Shown here piece after piece: positions 1 through 8,054 of a DNA stretch of 56,559 bases. How positions within the stretch are numbered: the first letter of the stretch is position 1; each line of letters begins with the position of its first letter. The notes under the pieces were generated by a model. The model had not been told where the DNA came from. It was given only the letters and a program-made list of their open reading frames with translations, and did not search any database. The position numbers and the translations under genes are program-made. This DNA comes from Halioglobus japonicus (GTDB taxonomy: Bacteria; Pseudomonadota; Gammaproteobacteria; Pseudomonadales; Halieaceae): NCBI GenBank assembly GCA_902705825.1, contig CACSIL010000002.1:88606-145164 (forward strand). The letters run 5' to 3'.

Positions 1-248
1 ACGTGCTCTTCAATAAGCCTGAAAATGAAGGTCTGGATGATGAGACCGGCGAACCTTTAGTGCAACGCGACGACGACACTGAAGAAACAGTTCGAAAACG
101 GTTGAAAATCTATGCCGAGCAAACCAGTCCACTGATCGATTTCTACAAAAATATGCAGGGTGAATCATGTCCCCGTTATCATCGCGTTGAGGGAGTGGGT
201 AGCGTCGATGATATCTGTAATACAGTTATAAAAGCGCTAGAATCCTGA
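1..248 (+). CDS. adk: Adenylate kinase, C-terminal fragment (5' end off window)
   Basis: The open frame runs in from the left edge and ends in TGA at 246-248, so only about the last 82 residues are visible. They match the end of the adenylate kinase LID region and the C-terminal helices: an Asp-rich stretch followed by EETVRKRL, then the segment QTSPLIDFY and a final helix ending KALES. Adenylate kinase interconverts ATP + AMP and 2 ADP in the cytoplasm. The nucleotide-binding P-loop lies outside the window. The first visible codons are internal, not a start. Identification rests on the C-terminal signature alone but is a good match to the long bacterial form. Confidence 0.9.
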   Translation, partial: VLFNKPENEGLDDETGEPLVQRDDDTEETVRKRLKIYAEQTSPLIDFYKNMQGESCPRYHRVEGVGSVDDICNTVIKALES

Positions 249-435
249 CAGGATAAGTTTCTTTAAATAGAAAATAGATAGCGCTTAAACCTGCGTAGAT
301 TTTTTTTCAAAAAAACACGTTAGAAAAATAGAATGTAGATGCGAATTTTCTACAATTTATTCTATTGTATCGCTATTGCATTGTTGTTAGTTTTGGACTC
401 GCGGGATCCTCAACTACAGTCTGGAGAGATGCATA

Positions 436-723
436 ATGGCAACTGCTAAGAAAAAAGCAACATCGAAAGCTAAGGCGAAGCCAAAGGCAAAAGCTAAACC
501 CAAGGCAAAAGCCAAGGCGAAAGCGAAAGCCAAGCCTAAGGCAAAAGCCAAGGCGAAAGCGAAAGCCAAGCCTAAGGCAAAAGCCAAGGCAAAAGCGAAA
601 GCCAAGCCTAAGGCAAAAGCCAAGGCAAAAGCGAAAGCCAAGCCTAAGGCAAAAGCCAAGGCAAAAGCGAAAGCCAAGCCTAAAGCGAAAGCCAAACGCA
701 GGGCACCAGCCAAAAAGAAATAG
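436..723 (+). CDS. Lys/Ala-rich histone H1-like (AlgP-type) repeat protein
   Basis: A 95-residue protein made almost entirely of Lys, Ala and Pro. After MATAKKKATSK it consists of a 12-residue unit (PKAKAKAKAKAK) repeated about five times, and it ends RRAPAKKK. The ATG has a good Shine-Dalgarno (GGAGAG) eight bases upstream and a strong terminator follows, so it is a real monocistronic gene. Composition resembles bacterial histone H1-like proteins such as the C-terminal part of Pseudomonas AlgP, which bind DNA through lysines spaced along a Pro-kinked chain. No folded domain is visible. A nucleoid-associated role is inferred from composition only; RNA or polyphosphate binding is equally possible. 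Confidence 0.8.
   Translation: MATAKKKATSKAKAKPKAKAKPKAKAKAKAKAKPKAKAKAKAKAKPKAKAKAKAKAKPKAKAKAKAKAKPKAKAKAKAKAKPKAKAKRRAPAKKK
496..685 (+). repeat. 36-bp in-frame tandem repeats
   Basis: Five full tandem copies of a 36-bp unit run from 496 to 675, with a partial sixth to about 685. Each unit is 12 codons and encodes one Pro-Lys-Ala repeat. Copies differ mainly at third positions (for example gcg versus gca), so they are nearly identical at the DNA level. Such an array can expand or contract by slippage or recombination without breaking the frame. Confidence 0.9.
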
Positions 724-742
724 GCCGACGGTGCTGATAAAT

Positions 743-774
743 AACCCGCTGAAAGAGATTTCAGTGGGTTTTCT
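743..774 (+). terminator. Rho-independent terminator after the Lys/Ala repeat gene
   Basis: The arms 743-754 and 759-770 form a 12-bp stem with one G-U pair and a GAGA tetraloop, followed by a T-rich run. It starts 20 bases past the stop codon of the repeat protein. Confidence 0.85.
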
Positions 775-846
775 CGTTTAAGGGCGGTCAAAAATAGGCG
801 GGCATTTCCAGAGGCGCGATGCCCCGGCAAACTGTTACAGCCTGTA

Positions 847-1419
847 TTAAGCTAGCGTGTTGTAGTTTTGGAAGCCGGCCTGGTGATCGGAAAAGTCGAC
901 AGCGACAGCATTGCGGCTTGCATACCAGTCCTTTACAGCGCGCTGACCACCATCCAGGAACGCCGTTACGGTTTTGAGGCATGCGCTGCGCAGCGCTGCA
1001 CATAAATACTGCGCTCTTATCCCGTCATACGCGTAACTAATGTCCGGAGCGTCGGCGCCCCGATCAGATAGTGGAGCAATCAGTCGCTTTACCAGATCTA
1101 TCGGCAGGTGAGGCGTATCGCAGCTTACCACCACGAGCAATTCAGTTTGTATTATTGCCGCCGCAGCCTCCATTCCCGCCAACGGTCCCTGAAAATCCCG
1201 GCGCGTATCGGGTACTGTGCGCGAACCGTATTTTGCGTACTCTGAGAAATTTCGATTGCAGCTAATCACAACTTCGTCTACCTGTGGCGCTAGTCTGTCA
1301 CTGACGTGCGCGACGAATGGCTTTCCCTGCCAGTTGATCAAGCCTTTATCCCGATGAGCAACACGCCGACCTGCGCCGCCGGCCAGGATTAACGCTGTGA
1401 TGTGGTTTTCAGGTGAAAT
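847..1419 (-). CDS. mobA: Molybdenum cofactor guanylyltransferase MobA, probable ATT start
   Basis: MobA transfers GMP from GTP to molybdopterin to form the guanine dinucleotide cofactor of DMSO-reductase-family enzymes. The frame carries the nucleotide-binding motif LAGGAGRR, then DKGL, then GPLAGMEAA and VVSCDTPHLP (metal-binding Asp), all MobA hallmarks. The first ATG/GTG/TTG in frame is a TTG at 1341, which would remove the whole LAGG loop. The homologous N-terminus is open upstream to 1419, where an ATT codon follows a GAGGT Shine-Dalgarno (1428-1432) by eight bases; an in-frame stop lies a little further upstream. I therefore start at ATT, giving 190 residues, normal for MobA. The usual M-G-G after the loop is V-A-H here. 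It is divergent from tsaB. Confidence 0.82.
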   Translation of the reverse strand: MSPENHITALILAGGAGRRVAHRDKGLINWQGKPFVAHVSDRLAPQVDEVVISCNRNFSEYAKYGSRTVPDTRRDFQGPLAGMEAAAAIIQTELLVVVSCDTPHLPIDLVKRLIAPLSDRGADAPDISYAYDGIRAQYLCAALRSACLKTVTAFLDGGQRAVKDWYASRNAVAVDFSDHQAGFQNYNTLA

Positions 1420-1427
1420 GTCAGGAC

Positions 1428-1432
1428 ACCTC
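1428..1432 (-). promoter_or_regulatory. Shine-Dalgarno that supports the mobA ATT start
   Basis: GAGGT on the minus strand, eight bases before the ATT at 1417-1419. No ATG, GTG or TTG lies in frame between the upstream stop and the conserved LAGG motif, so this site decides the start. Confidence 0.6.
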
Positions 1433-1604
1433 TTTAATTGGCGATGAAGCCTGCGGCATCACTGCATAATTGGGGTGTGCCAGGGCTGTTTTTATCTTCA
1501 AGGTAGTGCTTGTGTGAAGCTTGCTGTGTGATAATCGCGAGCTGTCACAGTAACAGTTTGGTTTTGCAAAGTGTATAGGGTTTCACCATGCTATCGAGAG
1601 TAGG

Positions 1605-2312
1605 ATGACAGGCGTTCTTGCAATTGAGACGGCGACCGACGCGTGTTCCGTCGCGCTCGCTGTGGGTGATGTGTGTAACACGCGTCACCAGGTGGCACCC
1701 CGTCAGCACAGCCAGCTAATTTTTTCCATGCTGAGTGAATTGTTGCCAACTGGCAATCTGGTAGAGCAGGGCGTCGAGGTGATCGCGTATGGCTGTGGTC
1801 CCGGTTCTTTTACCGGGTTACGCATAGCTGCCAGTGCTGTACAGGGGCTGGCTTACAGTAGCAACTTACCTGTGGTGGCGGTCTCAACGCTTGCGATTAT
1901 GGCGCAGACGGCTTTGCGCTCGGGAGTCGTGGGTAGCGATCACCATGTTCTGTGTACATTGGATGCGCGTATAAATGAAGTGTACGGCGCAGTTTACGTA
2001 TTTGAGGACGGTAGGGCGGTGCTGAGCGATGGCCCCTGGGTATGTTCACCGTCTGAGCTTGCCCCGGCCGGTGAACAGACCTTGATGGCAGTAGGCAGCG
2101 GAGGCTTTTTCCTCGACCAGTTTCCACCCTCTCTGCAGTCGAGAATTCAATTTTGCGACACGGCCCTTGTGCCAGCGGCGCAAGATCTTGTCCCGCTGGC
2201 GCTGCAGAAATTCAGAAACGGGGATGTTCAGGAACCGCGTAATGTTCAGCCGGTCTACCTGCGTGACGAGATTTCCTGGAAGAAGTTAGCAGAGCAGGGG
2301 AAGCGCCCATGA
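1605..2312 (+). CDS. tsaB: tRNA threonylcarbamoyladenosine biosynthesis protein TsaB
   Basis: TsaB is the non-catalytic ASKHA-fold partner of TsaD and TsaE in making t6A at position 37 of ANN-decoding tRNAs. The 235-residue product starts GVLAIETATDACSVAL, the family's N-terminal strand and nucleotide-fold signature, and carries GCGPGSFTGLRIA near residue 62, the most conserved TsaB motif. Length matches the E. coli protein. ATG at 1605 is preceded by GAGAGTAGG. The stop overlaps the uppP start by four bases (ATGA at 2309), indicating translational coupling. Confidence 0.95.
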   Translation: MTGVLAIETATDACSVALAVGDVCNTRHQVAPRQHSQLIFSMLSELLPTGNLVEQGVEVIAYGCGPGSFTGLRIAASAVQGLAYSSNLPVVAVSTLAIMAQTALRSGVVGSDHHVLCTLDARINEVYGAVYVFEDGRAVLSDGPWVCSPSELAPAGEQTLMAVGSGGFFLDQFPPSLQSRIQFCDTALVPAAQDLVPLALQKFRNGDVQEPRNVQPVYLRDEISWKKLAEQGKRP

Positions 2313-3112
2313 TAGATTTTTACCAGGCTGTGGTTTTGGCTATCGTGCAGGGCCTTACCGAATTCCTGCCTGTTTCAAGTTCTGCTCACTTACTGTTCCC
2401 GTCTCTCCTACTGGATTGGGTTGATCAAGGTCTCGCGTTTGATGTCGCCGTGCATGTGGGTACGCTGTCTGCGGTGCTGCTGTACTATCGGGCAGATCTG
2501 TTGCGCATGGCAACACGCTGGCTTCAATCGCTGGCCGGTGCGCCAGCGAGCGATGACAGCCGGATGGTCTGGTATCTTGCGCTGGCGACAATCCCTGCGG
2601 GGTTGGTCGGTCTGTTTATGGGCGACTTTATTGAGGAGCACTTACGCACACTCCCCGTTATCGCGACTACGACGTTGGTTTTCGGGCTATTGCTGGGCGT
2701 CGCGGATCGTCGAGCCAGACATTCTGGCCCCGAGCGAACCCTCAACCTGTCGGTCGCCATGCTGATAGGGTTTGCTCAGGCACTGGCGCCGGTGCCAGGG
2801 GTCTCCCGCTCTGGTGTCACTATGACAGCGGCATTGTTGTTAGGTATGCAGCGGCAGTCCGCTGCCCGGTTTTCCTTCCTGTTGTCTATCCCCATCATAG
2901 CCAGTGCCGGTTTGTTAAAGGTCTGGGAACTGGCGACCGGCGGTGCCACAGTCGACTGGTTGTTACTGGGGCTGGGCGTTGTCGTATCCGGGATTTCTGC
3001 CTATATCTGTATTGCCGCCTTTTTGCGCCTATTGGACAAGGTCGGTTTCATGCCATTCGTCTACTACCGTATAGTTCTGGCGGCGGCGTTATACTTAGTC
3101 TGGCTTGTCTAG
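2309..3112 (+). CDS. uppP: Undecaprenyl-diphosphatase UppP (BacA)
   Basis: An integral membrane phosphatase of 267 residues that converts undecaprenyl diphosphate to undecaprenyl phosphate, recycling the lipid carrier for peptidoglycan and surface glycans. The two signature motifs are present: EFLPVSSSAH near the N-terminus (catalytic Glu, Ser, His) and PGVSRSGVT in the middle, with about eight hydrophobic helices. It overlaps tsaB by four bases. It is not in the glycan cluster further right, but its product is the carrier such pathways use. Confidence 0.95.
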   Translation: MIDFYQAVVLAIVQGLTEFLPVSSSAHLLFPSLLLDWVDQGLAFDVAVHVGTLSAVLLYYRADLLRMATRWLQSLAGAPASDDSRMVWYLALATIPAGLVGLFMGDFIEEHLRTLPVIATTTLVFGLLLGVADRRARHSGPERTLNLSVAMLIGFAQALAPVPGVSRSGVTMTAALLLGMQRQSAARFSFLLSIPIIASAGLLKVWELATGGATVDWLLLGLGVVVSGISAYICIAAFLRLLDKVGFMPFVYYRIVLAAALYLVWLV

Positions 3113-3151
3113 AGCCCTCAATTTTACTGCAATACACACCATAGGCCCCCC

Positions 3152-4459
3152 ATGAACCAGGATGACTTTAATCAACAACTTACCCGTTTTCTAGCGGCTT
3201 CTACCACACCGTTTCACGCGGTTGCGGAGATGGTTTCACAATTGATGGCCGCCGGTTTTTCTCGCCTTACGGATGATAAGCAATGGAACATCGAACCGGG
3301 TGGTCGATATTTTTTGACCCGCAACGACAGCTCGATCGTGGCATTTGTTATAGGTGACGATAGTCCCGCAACGCAGGGAATGCGAATGGTTGGCGCCCAC
3401 ACCGACAGCCCCTGCCTGATGGTTAAGCCCTCACCGGAGATACTGTCACAGGGTTTGTTTCAGTTGGGTGTGCAGGTGTATGGCGGCGCTTTGTTAAATC
3501 CCTGGTTTGATCGCGATCTATCGCTGGCCGGACGAGTGAGTTTTCTGGACGATAAAGGGCAGCTGCGGGTAGCCCTGATCGATTTCCGAGATGCTATAGC
3601 GACAGTCCCCAGTCTGGCCATACACCTGGACCGCGAGGCCAATAAGAACAGAGAGGTCAATCCGCAGACAGCCATTGTGCCTGTGCTCTGCCAGGTCGAG
3701 GGTGAAGAAACGATAGACTTTAGAGCACTGCTACAACAACGTATACAGCAGGAACATCCCGAAAAGACCGTTGCAAAAGTTCTGGACTATGAAATGTCCT
3801 TCTATGATACGCAGGCGCCCTCGTTGATCGGTTTGCATCGCGAGTTCATCGCCTCCGCTCGGCTCGATAATTTACTCAGTTGCTTTACCGGTCTGCAGGC
3901 GTTGTTACAGAGTAACGGCAGCGTAAGCAGCCTGTTGATCTGCAATGATCACGAAGAGGTGGGCAGCGTATCCACGTCGGGTGCGAATGGCCCACTGCTG
4001 ACATCCGTCCTCAACCGTCTGGCGGGGGATACCACCGGATATGCGATGTTGGCCGAGCGTTCAATGATGATCTCGGCCGACAACGCGCACGCGATACACC
4101 CGAACTTTGCCGACCGGCATGATGAGAATCACGGTCCCCAACTCAATCATGGCCCGGTCATCAAGGTCAATGCGAGTCAGCGCTACGCGACCAACAGTGA
4201 AACCAGCGGTCTGTTCCGTTTGTTAGCAGGCCAGGAGGAGGTGCCCGTGCAGTCCTTTGTGGTGCGCAGCGATATGGGTTGCGGCAGTACGATCGGTCCG
4301 ATTTCAGCTGGCGCTACCGGTATCCGCACACTGGATATTGGTGTGCCCACGCTTGGTATGCATTCCATCCGGGAACTGGCTGGCAGTCGGGATGCCTGGG
4401 ATCTCAGTCGAATCCTTAGCCGTTTCTACAATCATACCGGCCCTCTCTCGGCGACCTGA
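3152..4459 (+). CDS. apeB: M18 family aminopeptidase
   Basis: A cytosolic zinc aminopeptidase of the aspartyl-aminopeptidase (M18) family, 435 residues, releasing N-terminal residues from peptides. Metal ligands and catalytic residues lie in family motifs: [34 protein letters not shown] and, near the C-terminus, [12 protein letters not shown]. The ATG at 3152 follows uppP by 39 bases with only a weak Shine-Dalgarno. Length and motif order are typical and no truncation is seen. The symbol follows the common bacterial name for this family; substrate preference cannot be read from the sequence. Confidence 0.93.
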   Translation: MNQDDFNQQLTRFLAASTTPFHAVAEMVSQLMAAGFSRLTDDKQWNIEPGGRYFLTRNDSSIVAFVIGDDSPATQGMRMVGAHTDSPCLMVKPSPEILSQGLFQLGVQVYGGALLNPWFDRDLSLAGRVSFLDDKGQLRVALIDFRDAIATVPSLAIHLDREANKNREVNPQTAIVPVLCQVEGEETIDFRALLQQRIQQEHPEKTVAKVLDYEMSFYDTQAPSLIGLHREFIASARLDNLLSCFTGLQALLQSNGSVSSLLICNDHEEVGSVSTSGANGPLLTSVLNRLAGDTTGYAMLAERSMMISADNAHAIHPNFADRHDENHGPQLNHGPVIKVNASQRYATNSETSGLFRLLAGQEEVPVQSFVVRSDMGCGSTIGPISAGATGIRTLDIGVPTLGMHSIRELAGSRDAWDLSRILSRFYNHTGPLSAT

Positions 4460-4468
4460 AGCCCGACG

Positions 4469-5602
4469 GTGAAGGTACTTCTGCTGTCGGCTTATGCGGC
4501 GCACAGTCATCTGCACTGGCAAAACATGCTGCAGCTGATGTTCACACAGTGGGAATGGCGCGTTCTCACGCTTCCCCCGCGCCACTTTAGCTGGCGTGTT
4601 AGAGGTAATGCGTTGTTCTGGTCCATGGTTGAGCGAGATACCCTGGAGGAGGACTACGACCTGTTGATTGCTACCTCGATGGTGGATTTAGCGACACTGC
4701 GAGGACTTGTACCCGCTCTGGCACGGGTACCCAGCGTACTGTATTTTCATGAAAACCAGTTTGCTTACCCACAAAATAGTCATCAGCACAATCTGGTAGA
4801 AGCACAGGTAACCAGTATCTATTCGGCGTTGGCGGCTGAGAAAATCGTCTTTAACTCACACTATAATCACGACACATTTATGGCAGGGTGTAGCGCGCTG
4901 CTGCAGAAATTACCCGATTTTGTGCCACCGTCAGTGGTGCCGCAGTTGGCGGCAACGGCTTCGGTTCTGCCTGTTCCGCTTGATGACAAGTGCTTTGAAC
5001 ATATCGAGCCAGCATGGCCGGGCAGGGCCGAGGAGGGTGACAAGCGGCCCCTGCGCTTATTGTGGGTGGGGCGCTTTGAGCACGACAAGGGTCCCGAGGG
5101 ACTAAGGCATATCCTCAGGCAGCTCGAAGAACAGGAGTTGGACTATGAACTGGCGATGGTGGGTCAACAGTTTCGTCAAACCCCGCGTGTATTCAGTGAG
5201 ATACAGGCCACGTTTGCACATCGGCTGGCGCATTACGGTTTTCTGGAAAGTCCAGCGCGCTATCGGGCATTGCTACAGGCGGCTGATGTAGTGCTGTCGA
5301 CGGCGATCCATGAATTTCAGGGTCTGGCGGTAATGGAAGCAGTGGCCGCTGGCGCATTACCGGTAGTGCCGAATCGACTGGTGTATCCGCAAATGTATTG
5401 TGCAGACTACTGTTATACCTCCTGTCCTGACGACCCGCAGCGGGAAGCGGGTTCAGCGGCGGCACTGATAACGGCATTGGCGGGAGATTTGCCGGAGCGC
5501 CCGGCGCGCGCTCCAGATATGACTATATATAGCGTGAATCAATTGGCACCGCGGTATGAGGCAGTCTTTGCTTGCGCTATGGGGGCCCAAGATAGCCACT
5601 AG
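4469..5602 (+). CDS. GTDC1-like glycosyltransferase, probable tRNA-queuosine mannosyltransferase
   Basis: 377 residues with the two-domain layout of the GTDC1/QTMAN family. The N-terminal DUF3524-type domain (about 1-165) shows LLLSAYAAHSHLHWQ, RHFSWRVRGN and YFHENQFAYP. The C-terminal GT4-like half has LLWVGRFEHDKGPE and an E-x7-E motif in HEFQGLAVMEA. Animal members mannosylate queuosine in tRNA-Asp. That the bacterial protein does the same is inference from family membership. Neighbours fit a tRNA theme: tsaB upstream and trpS directly downstream. The start is GTG at 4469, ten bases after the aminopeptidase stop. Confidence 0.8.
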   Translation: MKVLLLSAYAAHSHLHWQNMLQLMFTQWEWRVLTLPPRHFSWRVRGNALFWSMVERDTLEEDYDLLIATSMVDLATLRGLVPALARVPSVLYFHENQFAYPQNSHQHNLVEAQVTSIYSALAAEKIVFNSHYNHDTFMAGCSALLQKLPDFVPPSVVPQLAATASVLPVPLDDKCFEHIEPAWPGRAEEGDKRPLRLLWVGRFEHDKGPEGLRHILRQLEEQELDYELAMVGQQFRQTPRVFSEIQATFAHRLAHYGFLESPARYRALLQAADVVLSTAIHEFQGLAVMEAVAAGALPVVPNRLVYPQMYCADYCYTSCPDDPQREAGSAAALITALAGDLPERPARAPDMTIYSVNQLAPRYEAVFACAMGAQDSH

Positions 5603-5650
5603 CAGTGAATATCAGTATCATTGCAGCTTTTTGCGGGCAGCTGGAAAATC

Positions 5651-6658
5651 ATGGAAAAGCAACGCGTACTAACCGGTATCACGACCACGGGCACGCCGCA
5701 TCTGGGCAACTATGTCGGTGCCATTCGACCCGCGATTGCCGCTTCTGAAGATGAGTCTGTTGAGTCTTTTTTCTTCCTGGCAAACTACCATGCACTGATA
5801 AAGTGCAGTGACCCACAGTTGATTCGTGAATCCAGTAAGCAGATCGCCGCCACCTGGCTCGCGCTGGGATTGAATACCGATAAGGCTGTTTTTTATCGCC
5901 AGTCAGATATTCACGAGATTCCCGAACTCACCTGGGTCTTGTGCTGCAACGCAGCCAAGGGCTTGATGAATCGTGCACATGCCTACAAGGCCGCAGTTCA
6001 GGCCAATGATGAGGCCGGAGAGGATGCTGATTTTGCCGTTACCATGGGGCTTTTCAGTTATCCGGTGCTGATGGCCGCCGATATCCTTATGTTTAATGCC
6101 GAGAAGATTCCGGTTGGCCGAGATCAGATCCAGCATGTCGAGATGGCCCGGGATATCGCCCAACGCTTCAATCACAATTTTGCAGAGATTTTTACCCTGC
6201 CGGAGGCCGTTGTCGGAGAGGATGTGGCAATACTGCGCGGACTGGATGGCCGCAAGATGAGTAAAAGCTACAACAATACAATTCCGCTATTCCTGCCGGA
6301 AAAACAGCTGCGAAAAGCTATCAATAAGATTAAAACCAACCTGTTGGAACCCGGCGAGCCCAAAGACCCGGACGATTCTACTGTTTTTCAGGTATGGGAA
6401 GCTTTTGCGTCACCGCAAGAGACGGCGCGCATGCGCAGCGACTTCGCCAACGGGATCGCCTGGGGCGAGGCCAAAAAACAACTATTTGAACTTATAAATA
6501 GTGAATTGGCCCAGGCCAGGGATGAGTACATGCGCTTGATGGAGGACCCCGGTTATATTGAAAGTGTCCTTCTCAAGGGGGCTGAGCGCGCCCGGGAACA
6601 CAGCGCCAGTTTGATGCATAGGGTTCGCGAAGCCGTTGGAATCGGTGCCATCTGCTAG
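5651..6658 (+). CDS. trpS: Tryptophanyl-tRNA synthetase
   Basis: A class I aminoacyl-tRNA synthetase of 335 residues, the usual size of the short bacterial enzyme, charging tRNA-Trp. The HIGH-type signature appears as TPHLGNYVG near residue 15 and the KMSKS loop as [10 protein letters not shown]. The frame is open further upstream, but ATG 5651 begins exactly where family members begin ([10 protein letters not shown]). It closes the run of genes starting at tsaB. The next gene is 368 bases away, after a strong hairpin. Confidence 0.96.
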   Translation: MEKQRVLTGITTTGTPHLGNYVGAIRPAIAASEDESVESFFFLANYHALIKCSDPQLIRESSKQIAATWLALGLNTDKAVFYRQSDIHEIPELTWVLCCNAAKGLMNRAHAYKAAVQANDEAGEDADFAVTMGLFSYPVLMAADILMFNAEKIPVGRDQIQHVEMARDIAQRFNHNFAEIFTLPEAVVGEDVAILRGLDGRKMSKSYNNTIPLFLPEKQLRKAINKIKTNLLEPGEPKDPDDSTVFQVWEAFASPQETARMRSDFANGIAWGEAKKQLFELINSELAQARDEYMRLMEDPGYIESVLLKGAERAREHSASLMHRVREAVGIGAIC

Positions 6659-7026
6659 GGAATTTGGCCACAGGTCTGGTTCAGCCAGCAACTGCCAATG
6701 CCCGGGCCGGTAAGCCCTGCCGGCCCCGGTGTTACATTGCCAGGCTGGTCTGCTTGAGCCCGACAGGCGTCTGCGCTGCCTGAGGGCGCCCTGAGTCCAC
6801 CTGAGCAAACTGATCGTGACGTGATTCACAAATCACCAGAGATTGTTGCTATAAACCTTACATATGTGCAGCAAAAACTTCTTTTTCGATTGCTAGTATG
6901 TCATTGTCAATCACGTGAATATGCACCCTGATACCGGGGTTCAGCGCTGGGGGAATAGGCTTTATTGGCACCCCGCGGACCGCAGGTATTTCGGGAACGC
7001 GATAGAAAAGGGAGGGCTTTGAACCA
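6659..7026. other. Intergenic region after trpS
   Basis: No credible coding sequence. It holds a strong GC hairpin (6704-6726), a perfect 10-bp palindrome AGGGCGCCCT around 6782, and an AT-richer stretch from about 6840 to 6920 where the promoter of the next operon probably lies. I could not pick a convincing -35/-10 pair. Confidence 0.5.
6704..6726 (+). terminator. GC-rich hairpin downstream of trpS
   Basis: GGGCCGG at 6704-6710 and CCGGCCC at 6720-6726 form a perfect 7-bp stem with a 9-base loop, 46 bases past the trpS stop. No T run follows, so it is a weak intrinsic terminator or an RNA-stabilising 3' structure. Confidence 0.4.
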
Positions 7027-7377
7027 GTGAATCGTCCAGTACAAGATCATGAAATCCTGTCGGCGGTCTTTGCCAAAATGGATGTGCCTGCTATGACGGT
7101 TGCGGCCGGTGTGCTGTGTTCGCTGATGCTGTTTCTCGCCACTGCTGTGCTGCTTTTACAATCTGTGCCTGAAGGTTACCCGGTAGGTCCGCATCTTGGT
7201 GCACTGGGTGAGTATCTTCCCGGTTATGAAGTGAGCTGGCGCGGTTCGTTTTACGGTGCGTTATACGGGTTTTTAATTGGTGCTGTTGGCGGATTCGTTA
7301 CCGCTGTCTACTGGAACCTGACGCACTATGTCGCCCTTGGGGTAATGCTGATCAGTTCTGCCGAATTGGCAGATTGA
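7027..7377 (+). CDS. Small membrane protein with PGY-x-V motif
   Basis: 116 residues, GTG start with a GGGAGG Shine-Dalgarno upstream. Two hydrophobic segments (about 24-45 and 76-95) flank a loop containing LPGYEVSWRGSFYGA (residues 64-78). The next gene contains the same arrangement twice, so the two genes share a roughly 60-70 residue unit: helix, polar loop ending PGY-x-V-x-x-x-G, helix, Tyr. I do not recognise the family. It leads an apparent operon into a HemY-like flavoprotein and may be a membrane partner of it or of the following glycosyltransferase, but that is only a positional argument. Confidence 0.75.
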   Translation: MNRPVQDHEILSAVFAKMDVPAMTVAAGVLCSLMLFLATAVLLLQSVPEGYPVGPHLGALGEYLPGYEVSWRGSFYGALYGFLIGAVGGFVTAVYWNLTHYVALGVMLISSAELAD

Positions 7378-7390
7378 GGCCGAAGCACAA

Positions 7391-8044
7391 ATGGGGAATT
7401 ACCAGAATATGCAGGCCGCAAATCAAAATGTACACGGTGTGAATCTAACCTTGCTGAATGCAGCAATCAGGTTCAATGCACTGATGCTTGGGTTTACTGC
7501 GGGAACGCTGGCCGCCGTGATCGTCTATTTTGCCACGTTAGTCTCTCTTGCAAAATGGGGAGATCACTCCGGCAACTATCTCGGATTGTTGGCGATTTTC
7601 TTCCCTGGCTATTCGGTTACCGACAGTGGTGCATGGGTTGGAGCCTTTTGGGCGTTTATCTATGCAGGCACATTCAGTGCGCTGAGTTACCGATTGTATG
7701 GTCGCGTTCTGGGTACGCGTATTGCAGATATATTACTCAGTGCCGTGCCCACCGAGAACCCGGTACTCAAACCCTCTGTACTGCGTTTGCACGGCGTTAG
7801 CCTGGGCGCGGCGATAGGGGTTATGGCGGCACTCAGTCTATTCTTTTCAACGACCTGGCTGGTGGTTCGCGGTACGGCCGACGAGAGTGTGCACGCGGCC
7901 TTGTTTTCGAATTACATACCCGGTTATAGCGTGAGTATCCAAGGTGCGCTACTCGGTGCAGTGGAACTCTTTGTAATGGTTTTCGTCGCCTGTCTTCTGC
8001 TGGCGAGTGTGTACAACAAAATAGTGGAAACTCGACATCAATAG
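7391..8044 (+). CDS. Membrane protein with two PGY-x-V units
   Basis: 217 residues starting at ATG 7391, thirteen bases after the preceding stop. It is a tandem duplication of the unit seen in the previous gene: unit A has FFPGYSVTDSGAWVGA (about 71-86) and unit B YIPGYSVSIQGALLGA (about 175-190), each between two hydrophobic helices (roughly 35-55, 82-100, 136-158, 186-206). The A-B linker is polar and carries LLSAVPTENP. No known domain is recognised. It ends ten bases before the flavoprotein start, so co-transcription is likely. An assembly or scaffold role in the inner membrane would fit, without direct support. Confidence 0.78.
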   Translation: MGNYQNMQAANQNVHGVNLTLLNAAIRFNALMLGFTAGTLAAVIVYFATLVSLAKWGDHSGNYLGLLAIFFPGYSVTDSGAWVGAFWAFIYAGTFSALSYRLYGRVLGTRIADILLSAVPTENPVLKPSVLRLHGVSLGAAIGVMAALSLFFSTTWLVVRGTADESVHAALFSNYIPGYSVSIQGALLGAVELFVMVFVACLLLASVYNKIVETRHQ

Positions 8045-8054
8045 TATCAATGAC

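Noticed and set aside
496..685. 36-bp repeats looked at first as a CRISPR array
   Set aside because: The repeats are directly adjacent with no unique spacers and are in-frame codons.
414..830. 138-codon minus-strand frame rich in Ala, Phe and Leu opposite the Lys/Ala gene
   Set aside because: Its sequence is only the complement of the repeat codons, and the plus-strand gene has a Shine-Dalgarno and a terminator.
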